Of a stretch of 64,000 bases of DNA, positions 10,183 to 18,013 are shown piece by piece. The notes below the pieces were generated by a model. That model did no database searches, was not told the DNA's origin, and saw only the letters and a program-made list of their open reading frames with translations. Each line of letters begins with the position of its first letter. The first letter of the stretch is position 1. This DNA comes from Trichomonas vaginalis G3 (Eukaryota; Parabasalia; Trichomonadida; Trichomonadidae): positions 20,209,645 through 20,273,644 of the forward strand of contig NC_067205.1 in NCBI RefSeq assembly GCF_026262505.1, in the 5' to 3' direction. The position numbers and the translations under genes were made by a program.

Positions 10183-11418
10183 ATGTACAGAATAGATGTT
10201 TCAGATTTTTATGACTTCCAAGCCTTCAGAAATATGTGTCCATTTAGAGACTATAACAAAGCAGTCGAGAATTTGAAACGTTTAGTCATTTATGTCGACT
10301 CTGCCCCAGAATGTTATGTCATGAAAGAATGGGATGTTGTCTTTAACAAACCAAGAGCGACAATAGTTTCAGAACAAGAATGTAAACAGAAACTTAAGAA
10401 AATAAAAGTCGTACAAGTTGGCATGAAGATGTTAGATGCTTGGGATATCTTATTGTCAAAGTTAGAAGATTTTTCAGTTCGTGGTATAAAGTTCTATACA
10501 CCTTCTCCAAACTTCTATTCTATCTTCACTGGATATAAATACGAACAAGTAGAATGGAAAGAAAATGTTATAGAAGCTTGGTTAGACCATGTCAAAGAAA
10601 TTATATGCAATGGAAACGAAAGAGTCTATGAGTATATCTTATGTTGGTTTGCAAACATCTTACAACATCCAAGTGCTAAAAATGAAACTGCTCTCATTAT
10701 AATTGGAAAACAAGGAACAGGTAAGAACACATTCTTTACAGATATCTTATGCAAACTGTTAGAGGGCTATTCGAACCCTAATATGACAAACTTAGAAAAC
10801 ATCTGCGGTAAATTTAACTCTTCAATAGAGAATATGAAACTTATAGTATGTAACGAACTTCAAAGTATAGATACAACAAAAGTTTTGAACTCAGATGCTT
10901 TGAAGAGTCTTATAACAGACAAAGTTGGAGTTGTTGAAAGAAAATATAAAGACCAAAGAGTTTGTGAAAATGTTGCAAACTTCGTCATGGTTTCAAACAA
11001 CGCTGTTCCGATGAAGTTAGAAAGTTCTGACAGAAGATATGTAGTTGTCAGAACGTCAGATTCTCATATGCAAGATACAGAATATTTTGACGACTTAGCA
11101 GAAACTTTAACATCTGACTTTTACAACCACTTGTTCTCATATTTCATGACATTAGATATTTCTAAGTTCAATCCAAGACAAATTCCACATACCGAAGAGA
11201 GACAAACATTGTTAGAAGCAAACAAGAGTGTATATGAACTGTTCATAGATGAAACTGACTTTGAGTGTTTAGATGAAAGGTCATTGTACGATTCGTATAA
11301 ACAATATTGTCAAGAGTATGGTTATATGACAGCGTCTAAACGAACATTCTTGGCAAATGTCAAAAGTCTTTTGGATGTACAGAATGGTGTATATACAAAG
11401 AAAAATTTTTCTGAGTAA
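10183..11418 (+). CDS. Polinton: superfamily 3 helicase (D5/DUF5906-like)
   Basis: 411 codons from an ATG. A Walker A loop GKQGTGKNT lies at about residues 175-183 and a Walker B-type LIVCNE at about 225. Downstream comes VANFVMVSNNAVPMKLESSDRR, split as VANFVMVSNN and ESSDRR, which matches motif C and the arginine-finger region of SF3 helicases. The N-terminal 170 residues have no recognised primase motif, and the C-terminus looks like a winged-helix-type domain (LYDSYKQYCQEYGYMTASKR). It would unwind element DNA during protein-primed replication. It sits between AT motifs that separate it from both neighbours. Confidence 0.85.
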   Translation: MYRIDVSDFYDFQAFRNMCPFRDYNKAVENLKRLVIYVDSAPECYVMKEWDVVFNKPRATIVSEQECKQKLKKIKVVQVGMKMLDAWDILLSKLEDFSVRGIKFYTPSPNFYSIFTGYKYEQVEWKENVIEAWLDHVKEIICNGNERVYEYILCWFANILQHPSAKNETALIIIGKQGTGKNTFFTDILCKLLEGYSNPNMTNLENICGKFNSSIENMKLIVCNELQSIDTTKVLNSDALKSLITDKVGVVERKYKDQRVCENVANFVMVSNNAVPMKLESSDRRYVVVRTSDSHMQDTEYFDDLAETLTSDFYNHLFSYFMTLDISKFNPRQIPHTEERQTLLEANKSVYELFIDETDFECLDERSLYDSYKQYCQEYGYMTASKRTFLANVKSLLDVQNGVYTKKNFSE

Positions 11419-11422
11419 ATTT

Positions 11423-11441
11423 TAAAAAAATATTTTTTTTT
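11423..11441. promoter_or_regulatory. AT motif ahead of 11456 gene
   Basis: AAAAAAATATTTTTTTTTAT lies 15 bases before the next ATG. It has the same layout as the motif before the helicase. Confidence 0.4.
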
Positions 11442-11455
11442 ATCCGATAGAAAAG

Positions 11456-11875
11456 ATGGCGAAATTCATCTCAGTAAACAAGTACATGTCAGGACTTAAA
11501 GAAGAACTAGACCCATTCACATATTTGAATGTTTACTTCTACCATTTTGAAAAGTCTACATATGACAAAGTTTGGAACATCGAACCAGTTAAGTTTGCTA
11601 TTGTGACTAAAAATGGTGCGAAATTTGAAGACTTAGACATAGAAGGTTTGTTAACAGTCAAAGAAAGTTTTGACAGAAGGTTTTCAAACCTTAAAGAAGG
11701 CAAAGCATACAAACTTGTTATACCTTATGAACCAAAGAAAGCAGACGACTATGAATATTATGAGTCTAAAGTTGTAGAAGTTCAAGGTAAATTGGGTAAA
11801 AAGATTTTAGAGTCTAAGCCAGTGTTTACTCCTAAAGAGGAAGATAACATTGACATTGACCCAGAAATGTTCTAA
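11456..11875 (+). CDS. Polinton: small acidic/basic protein, 139 codons, unknown
   Basis: ATG start preceded by an AT motif. The sequence is mixed alpha/beta (MAKFISVNKYMSGLKEELD; LNVYFYHFEKSTYDKVW; KLVIPYEPKKADDYEYYESK) with an acidic tail ending EEDNIDIDPEMF. Small proteins with acidic C-terminal tails next to replication genes are often single-strand DNA-binding proteins, but I see no OB-fold signature and make that only as a suggestion. It converges with the minus-strand gene that ends at 11892. Confidence 0.55.
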   Translation: MAKFISVNKYMSGLKEELDPFTYLNVYFYHFEKSTYDKVWNIEPVKFAIVTKNGAKFEDLDIEGLLTVKESFDRRFSNLKEGKAYKLVIPYEPKKADDYEYYESKVVEVQGKLGKKILESKPVFTPKEEDNIDIDPEMF

Positions 11876-11891
11876 AAATAAAATTTTATTT

Positions 11892-12338
11892 TTACATGTC
11901 AAATTTCTTCTTCTCTGGCTCTGGTTCTTTCTTCTCTTCTTCTACTTTCTTTTCTTTCTTTTCTTTCTTCTTCTTTTCTGGTGGAGTTATGTCAAACTTC
12001 TCAGAACCATATTTTTGTAAAAGTTCTTTGTCCTTTAATAGCTCTTCTATTCTGTTTTCTATTTCATCTTCAAGAACAGCGCATGTGTCTTCTTTGCATT
12101 CTAAGAAGTTTTGTTGGACTTCATCTCTCCAAGAGGCGTCATCTCTGTCAACAAGTCTGTCATTGACAAATTTTAAGACTGCTCTGCTTAATGTTTTATG
12201 GTTCTTGTCATATTCCCAGAAACAGAACTTTAGAACAAATTCACCTTTCTTGTTTACACTATGTAAGATTTTATGGTCTACAGATGTTTTGCTGTCGAAA
12301 AGCTTGTCTCGAATATAGATGGCGAAATCGCTAGACAT
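11892..12338 (-). CDS. Polinton: small protein with Lys/Glu-rich tail, 148 codons, unknown
   Basis: ATG at 12338, divergent from the ATPase gene whose start I place at 12375, so about 36 bases of AT-rich DNA serve both. Residues 1-110 look globular (FAIYIRDKLFDSKTSVDHKI; FVLKFCFWEYDKNHKTLSR). The last 35 residues are an almost pure Lys/Glu/Pro tail. No motif recognised. The gene converges with its left neighbour, with only 16 bases between stops. Confidence 0.55.
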   Translation of the reverse strand: MSSDFAIYIRDKLFDSKTSVDHKILHSVNKKGEFVLKFCFWEYDKNHKTLSRAVLKFVNDRLVDRDDASWRDEVQQNFLECKEDTCAVLEDEIENRIEELLKDKELLQKYGSEKFDITPPEKKKKEKKEKKVEEEKKEPEPEKKKFDM

Positions 12339-12374
12339 TTTGTAAAAGATAAAAGTTTTAATTTTTCTAAAAAT

Positions 12375-13250
12375 ATGTTAGAAAAAAAGTTTGCTGACAT
12401 TGACAAGAAATTTGAGAATGTTTTAAACAAGAACAAGAGGAAGTTGGAAAATGCTCAGATAAAACCCATACATGACAAGTTCTTATTTGCTCAGAATGGT
12501 ATAACAGGTCTAATTGCACCACCTGGGTCGGGTAAGACTTTCACTTATCTTAAAATGGCTGCACAACAACAAGAACTAGATGAGAAGAACCCATTCTATG
12601 AGTTAGTTGTTATTTGTAGTACTTCGGGTCAATTTGACCAAACCGTCAATTCGTTCAAAGATATTATAAAAAAGTCTAAGTTAGTATGTATAAAGGATAC
12701 TGAGTTGTTAGATTGGATAAAGAAGTACCAAAGAAGAGTTTTGAAGTATAATGCTATAAATGAGTATGTCAATTCGAAGTTTAAAGACCCAAATGAGGAA
12801 ATGCAGAGAATATTAGAGAAGAAACACTTCAGAAACAAACAGAAAGAGATAGAATACATTTCGAAGAAATTGCAATCTTACGATTGGAAGACTTACCCTC
12901 ACAGATGTCTTCTTATCTTAGATGATTTCGCCTCTCATCCTTTGTTAAAGAACAGAGAACAAGACATGTGTCGAATTCTTAAGAAGCTCAGACACTTTAA
13001 CATCTCTGTTGTCATTTGTGTACAGACAGCAAAGAGTTTAAGTAAGGATGTAAAGAGAATACTTACTGACATTGTACTTTTCCCCGGATTGTCCGAAGAC
13101 GATTTCATGGAACTTATGAAAGAGTCCATGGCAGGTAAGTTTGACAGACATGAACTATGGGAGAAGTACAAAGTCATACAAGACCCTCATACTTCTTTCA
13201 GAATTCATATCTACGCGAACAAAGTTCAAATTGTAAAAAGTCAAGCGTAA
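12375..13250 (+). CDS. Polinton: A32/FtsK-like DNA packaging ATPase
   Basis: I place the start at the ATG at 12375 (MLEKKFADIDKKFENVLN), because upstream codons overlap the divergent gene and its start. This gives 291 codons. Walker A APPGSGKT lies at residues 48-55 and Walker B LLILDDFA at about 179-186. After it come the sensor-like FNISVVICVQTAKSL and a short C-terminal domain. This is the HerA/FtsK-superfamily ATPase layout that pumps DNA into capsids in Polintons, poxviruses and virophages. It is followed at once by the 22-bp minisatellite. Confidence 0.85.
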   Translation: MLEKKFADIDKKFENVLNKNKRKLENAQIKPIHDKFLFAQNGITGLIAPPGSGKTFTYLKMAAQQQELDEKNPFYELVVICSTSGQFDQTVNSFKDIIKKSKLVCIKDTELLDWIKKYQRRVLKYNAINEYVNSKFKDPNEEMQRILEKKHFRNKQKEIEYISKKLQSYDWKTYPHRCLLILDDFASHPLLKNREQDMCRILKKLRHFNISVVICVQTAKSLSKDVKRILTDIVLFPGLSEDDFMELMKESMAGKFDRHELWEKYKVIQDPHTSFRIHIYANKVQIVKSQA

Positions 13251-13353
13251 AAAATGTAAGTGTTTGAGTCTTAGTCTGTTGTGGTGCTGGGGCTGTCGGT
13301 TCTTCTGGCTTTGGAATGGACTCGGTTGGTGGTACGTCGGACATTCGTTTGTG

Positions 13354-13890
13354 TCCTGTCGGAAGGAAGAGTTCTTCCTGTTGTCAAGAAATTTTTTTCC
13401 TGTCGGAAGGAAGGACTTTTCCTGTTGGAAGGAAGGACTTTTCCTGTTGGAAAGAAAAATTTTTCCTGTTGGAAGGAAGGACTTTTCCTGTCGGAAGGAA
13501 GGACTTTTCCTGTTGGAAGGAAGGACTTTTCCTGTTGGAAAGAAAAATTTTTCCTGTTGGAAGGAAGGACTTTTCCTGTCGGAAAGAAAAATTTTTCCTG
13601 TTGGAAAGAAAAATTTTTCCTGAAGGTCGGCCAAAAAGTTCTCAATTTTCGAAAATTTGAATGGTTTACGGACGGACAACAGAAAAAATTTTTCCTGTTG
13701 GAAGGAAGGACTTTTCCTGTTGGAAAGAAAAATTTTTCCTGTTGGAAGGAAGAGTTCTTCCTGTTGGAAGGAAGGACTTTTCCTGTTGGAAAGAAAAACT
13801 TTTCCTGTTGGAAGGAAAAACTTTTTCTGTTGGAAAGAAAAACTTTTCCTGTTGGAAGGAAAAACTTTTTCTGTCGGAAGGAAGGACTCG
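13354..13890. repeat. 22-bp minisatellite inside the Polinton
   Basis: About 20 copies of two alternating 22-bp variants, GGAAGGAAGGACTTTTCCTGTT and GGAAAGAAAAATTTTTCCTGTT type (each given here as a core, TTCCTGTTGGAAGGAAGGAC). Each half is nearly palindromic (GGAAGG...TTCC). A 75-bp unique stretch interrupts the array at about 13621-13695. Because 22 is not a multiple of three and the unit lacks stops, frames stay open on both strands. I regard those as artefacts. Confidence 0.9.
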
Positions 13891-13975
13891 GAATGCCAGA
13901 AGGACTCGGACAAGACAATTTACCTTATAGAGCTACCTGAGCCATCTTTGGTGTCAAGCTTGAAAAATAAACGCT

Positions 13976-14587
13976 TTACATGTATTTTTCAGCAACTTCG
14001 TCAAATAATTTTATAGCACTATCTATCTCATCTACTTCAAACGTTTCTTTACCTTTCGTGGGAGCACCATACCTTTTCTCAAACTTTTCAAGTAGTTCTG
14101 TTTCTGCAGCTCTCATATCATTTACAAACACAACCTTAACTCTATTGACTGTACTGTCATATCTTTTAGTTATATTAAATGTTCTTCCTATCTTATATCT
14201 CTTTGTATTGAAGTCCTTCGGTTTCTGAACGATATAAAGTAAGCCTTCACTGCAACGTTCAGTATCGAATGAACCATATGTTATGAAATTATATCCAACA
14301 ACTGGGTCAATCCAGAACAAAACTAGTGGTATAAGACTTTTGTCTATAAGATATGCTGTAGTTCCATGAAATCTTACCGATATCAAAAGCTCAGGATTTC
14401 TTGTCAAAATTTTCTGACTAGAAGCATTTCTAACCCAGTCCTTTGCTCTCTTTCCAGATGGAGATAAAATGTCTGACAAAGAATATTTCTTGTATTTCTT
14501 TGAGTATCTTACGTTTAAATCACCAATTCTAACCACTTTGGTCTCATTGTCTATCTTTTTAACTGTTTCAAACTCAGTGTTTGTCAT
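13976..14587 (-). CDS. Polinton: KilA-N-like domain fused to GIY-YIG-type (T5orf172/MUG113-like) domain
   Basis: 203 codons from an ATG at 14587. Residues about 20-105 resemble KilA-N DNA-binding domains of large DNA viruses and phages: KKYSLSDILSPSGKRAKDWV, then a hydrophobic stretch ending PLVLFWIDPVVGYNF. Residues about 115-195 resemble the T5orf172/MUG113 branch of the GIY-YIG nuclease fold: GLLYIVQKP...YKIGRT, a central RAAETELLEKF helix, and KGKETFEVDE near the end. Such fusions are common in NCLDV and phage genomes and may act in DNA binding or nicking. It is transcribed away from the minisatellite. Confidence 0.6.
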   Translation of the reverse strand: MTNTEFETVKKIDNETKVVRIGDLNVRYSKKYKKYSLSDILSPSGKRAKDWVRNASSQKILTRNPELLISVRFHGTTAYLIDKSLIPLVLFWIDPVVGYNFITYGSFDTERCSEGLLYIVQKPKDFNTKRYKIGRTFNITKRYDSTVNRVKVVFVNDMRAAETELLEKFEKRYGAPTKGKETFEVDEIDSAIKLFDEVAEKYM

Positions 14588-15302
14588 TTCCTGTTCTTAC
14601 ATACAAAATAAAAAAAAATATTTTAAAAAAACTAGCGTTATTTTTTTATTTTTTCTATCTTGAGGAAATTCATGATTTCAGGGATTTTTTTGACGATTTT
14701 CATGAGTTTTAGGCAAGGCCGAAAAAAATCGGGCTAGAGAAATTTCACGATTTTCATGTGTTTTTTCACTGTTTTCATAGAGTTTTGGCGACCAGGGTTT
14801 TTAACGTACTCGCAATTTTTCACGATTTTCATAAGCGTAGTATATGGTAAACGTCATTTTTTTGACGAAGTGTAAAAGTTCACTTCGTAAAAAAAATACA
14901 GTTATATCATGAAATTTGGTCATTTTTTTCAGCAAAAATATATTTTAGGTGGAACCAGGTCACCAGGTCACCAGGTCAACTAACATCTTTTTGAAAATAG
15001 TGACAACAAGACATTTTGACAACAACACAGGAAATAGATTTCATCGTATATGTTTTGTTGTTGTATTTCATCGTCAATGTTTTGTCAAGATTTCTTCGTC
15101 AATGAGTGTAAATCAGGCAAAAATATATTTTAGGTGAAGAGGTGAGATCTCACCTGTTTTCTCACCTCTTTTTTCACCCCATATGTCCTTACTGAAAAAG
15201 TATGTTTTCCATATGTCATTTTACTCAGAATTCAATAAAAATATATTTTAGGTGAAGAGGTGAGATCTCACCTGTTTTCTCACCTCTTTTTTCACCTCTT
15301 TT
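14588..15302. other. Polinton: gene-free left repeat block
   Basis: It holds an AT motif (14606-14630) and three short repeats of ACGATTTTCATGAG type (about 14697, 14750 and 14822). Next come CCAGGTCACCAGGTCAACTA near 14955 and GACAACAAGACATTTTGACA near 15000. Two 60-bp direct copies of a block containing the palindrome GGTGAGATCTCACC follow (15141-15154 and 15259-15272). The same words occur in inverse orientation at 16290-17100, on the other side of the next gene. Confidence 0.7.
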
Positions 15303-16217
15303 TCACAAGCGTCTTACATGAATTGTACGATGTATATTTGAAATCCTAAACAGTTTTGTGGCTTCGATTTCCTCTGTCAGTACATCGAATGTTTTAACAA
15401 TGCCGAAGGTTTCTTTATATTTCTTCTTGACATCTGAAAGAAGGAAATCGTCAGCTGTTGGATAGTTTTTGTTCAGAAATGCTAACATGTCCATTTTATC
15501 TTCTGCTGGTTTCTCTGCTTCTTTCTTTAAGTCAGCATAGTCGTTTCTCATTCTTTCTATCTCTTTGACGGAGTAGTTATATTTCCTCATTGCTGCTTTA
15601 CATTTAGAACATTGTGGGTTCATTTTAGCGTTATATTCTGAAACCTTACCTGCAAGTATGACTAAGGCGTCAATGGTTTTCTTTAACTCAAAGGCTGCTG
15701 GTTTTATCTGTTGGTTCCATACTTTACCTCTTCTATCTTCATCTCTTATCTGCCATACACATTCAGCAACTAACGAAACAAAGTTGTCGTAGGTCTTAAA
15801 CTCCCCAGATTTGTATATGTCAGAGATGTTCTTATATAACATGTCGCAGTCTTTGTCCATGACTTTGTGGTTGCAATGAAATCCAAGAAACTCATAGTTT
15901 ACCTTACGTATGAACTTCTTGGTTTCAACTGAGTCAGTTGGTTTCACTTCTATTTCATCGAATTCTGGAATAGTGAGCTTTTGTTGTTGGATTTCAGGAA
16001 GTTTAGGTAGATGGTCGATGAGGTCTTGCATGTCATAAAGATATTCTTCATTTGTTTCATCTTTTGCAGTGCAATCTAAATCTCCTTGGAGAAGTTCTTG
16101 CTTTATCTTCTGGATTGTTGTTTCGAAAGTATATGAAGAAGGAATGAAGCTTTTCATCTCTACTAACATAGATGTTGGGTTCATGACTAACGAGTTTGGT
16201 GCTGTTGTTGCTAACAT
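15303..16217 (-). CDS. Polinton: unknown protein of 304 codons between mirrored repeat blocks
   Basis: ATG at 16217, preceded on the minus strand by an AT motif. The protein is mostly helical and charged. A CSKCKAAMRKYNY segment at about residue 205 gives a CxxC pair but no obvious partner pair. The C-terminal 50 residues (DDFLLSDVKKKYKETFG, then EIEATKLFRISNIHRTIH) look like a small helical or winged-helix domain. No known family recognised. Its distinctive feature is context: both sides carry inverted copies of the same repeat words and GGTGAGATCTCACC palindromes, so the gene and its flanks look like a cassette. Confidence 0.55.
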   Translation of the reverse strand: MLATTAPNSLVMNPTSMLVEMKSFIPSSYTFETTIQKIKQELLQGDLDCTAKDETNEEYLYDMQDLIDHLPKLPEIQQQKLTIPEFDEIEVKPTDSVETKKFIRKVNYEFLGFHCNHKVMDKDCDMLYKNISDIYKSGEFKTYDNFVSLVAECVWQIRDEDRRGKVWNQQIKPAAFELKKTIDALVILAGKVSEYNAKMNPQCSKCKAAMRKYNYSVKEIERMRNDYADLKKEAEKPAEDKMDMLAFLNKNYPTADDFLLSDVKKKYKETFGIVKTFDVLTEEIEATKLFRISNIHRTIHVRRL

Positions 16218-17115
16218 GTTCTTACAATAAAAATAAAAAATATTTTTTTTTAAAAACTAACTTTATTTTTTATTTCGGGAAAATTCATGAAAATTCAACG
16301 GGTGAGAAAAGAGGTGAAAAAACGGGTGAGATCTCACCACTTCACCTAAAATATATTTTTGCCGAGTTCAGCAACAAATTCAAGAGTTTTGTGTGTTTTC
16401 TACGATGTTGTCAAAATGTCTTGTTGTCACACTTTTTCAGAGAAGTTCATTTGACCTAGGCACATGGGCACATGGGCACACCTAAAAAAACATCTACCCT
16501 AAAATATATTTTTGCCGAGTTCAGCAACAAATTCAAGAGTTTTGTGTGTTTTCTACGATGTTGTCAAAATGTCTTGTTGTCACACTTTTTCAGAGAAGTT
16601 CATTTGACCTAGGCACATGGGCACATAGGCACACTTCACTTCTTCAAAACATTTACGAAGAAGAAGTCATGACAAAACATTTACGAAGAAGAAGTCATGA
16701 CAAAACATGTACGATGAAGAAGTTTGTTTTCTACGATGTTGTCAAAATGTCGTGTTGTCACGCTTTTTCAGAGAAGTTCATTTGACCTAGGCACACATGG
16801 GCACATAGGCACACTTCACTTCTTCAAAACATTTACGAAGAAGAAGTCATGAGTTTTGTGTGTTTTCTACGATGTTGTCAAAATGTCTTGTTGTCTCGCT
16901 TTTTCAGAGAAGTTCATTTGACCTGGTGACCTGGTGACCTGGTGACCTGGTGACCTGGTGACACATGGTTACCCGGTGACATGGTGACCCCTTCAGTAAA
17001 CATCTCATTTTAACTCACTTTTTTTCTATCTTAAGGAAATTCATGAAAATTCAACGGGTGAAAAAACAGGTGAAAAAAGAGGTGAGATCTCACCACTTCA
17101 CCTAAACTTTATTTT
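16218..17115. repeat. Polinton: right repeat block with 130-150-bp tandem copies
   Basis: An AT motif (16227-16252) is followed by a block with GGTGAGATCTCACC (16325-16338). Then come four copies of a unit containing TTCTACGATGTTGTCAAAAT and GAGAAGTTCATTTGACCTAG (near 16400, 16550, 16730 and 16865). A run of about six GGTGACCT units follows (16921-16990), and a final GGTGAGATCTCACC (17081-17094) ends the block. Copies 1 and 2 are nearly identical over about 130 bp, 153 bp apart. No coding potential. Confidence 0.8.
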
Positions 17116-17977
17116 TCAATACTTTTTCAGCACTTTTCCGTAGTTGTATATGAAAGACAATTCGAGATAAAAGTCATAGTACAATGGAATAATATGCTGC
17201 ACACCGTTTGTTGTGAACCAAACTTGAAAGTCAGAGAAACTGTTACTAGGTGGTTCGTAGAATTTAGAAGCAAAGTCATAAAAGTCCTTACCGATACATA
17301 GAAAACTGTTGTTGCTTGAACTGAAACTTGCATGACACATGACATTTTGAGGGTCAAACACGTTTCTATAAACTGTCAAATCTGCTGGTGGAAGTATAAA
17401 ATTAAATGGACCATCTGGTGGTAATGGTTCGTTCTGGTTTAGTAACCGAAGAAATTGTGCCCAAGAACGCTTGTCTACTCCCCAATATAAAAACTCTGTA
17501 TCTCTTGGAGGGTTAATTTCAATCTTTTGAAATGAAACTGTGGAGTTCATCTTGTTATATTCTAGTTTCAGATAGTATGTTCATTTAGTAAAGAGTGGTA
17601 TTTTTTCTTGAAATTCCCAGTAGTATTGTTTTATTTGAGTTTGAAATCATTTAGAGTTTCTCTCAAGACTTTCGTCTGAACGAATTGTAAAAGATTTTCA
17701 TTTCGTCAAATTTTTCTATTAGACCATCAGAACCTTTGTACTGACCATGAAAATATACCGCGAACATGAAGGCGTTCGTTCTATTTGAAAACAAAACTCT
17801 TCTAAATCCTATTGCCTTTGCATCTGAAGGACTTTGAAGCCAACGAATTGGATAGTCAAACCTGTAAGCCCCGGATGAAATTTCTTCATCTGAAATAGTC
17901 CTACCGGCATTTGTGAAGATATAGTCTAACGGTTTTGTATCTGCTACTTTTGTTCTTTGTTTTTCAACCTGAAGCAT
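17116..17977 (-). pseudogene. Polinton: unknown gene, paralog copy A, broken
   Basis: The locus encodes a protein related over its length to the one at 24099-24948. Shared segments include an N-terminal TKPLD..FTN.G, YRFDYP.RWL, KAIGFRR, then HASFS...NSFLC, KLYEPPS-type and FSDFQVWFTT, and a C-terminal LELSFIYNY. Composition is beta-rich and aromatic. It is broken (about one break). No known family recognised. A virion surface or internal structural role is plausible from neighbouring genes but not shown. Confidence 0.6.
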
Positions 17978-18013
17978 TTCATATATGTAAAAATATATGG
18001 TTTAAAAAAGTTT

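Noticed and set aside
13354-13890. CRISPR array
   Set aside because: Units abut without unique spacers, and no cas-like gene is present. It is a minisatellite.
13155-14016. Open frames on both strands through 13.2-14.0 kb with FPVGRKDFSCWKE-type repeats
   Set aside because: They are produced by the 22-bp minisatellite, which lacks stops in every frame.
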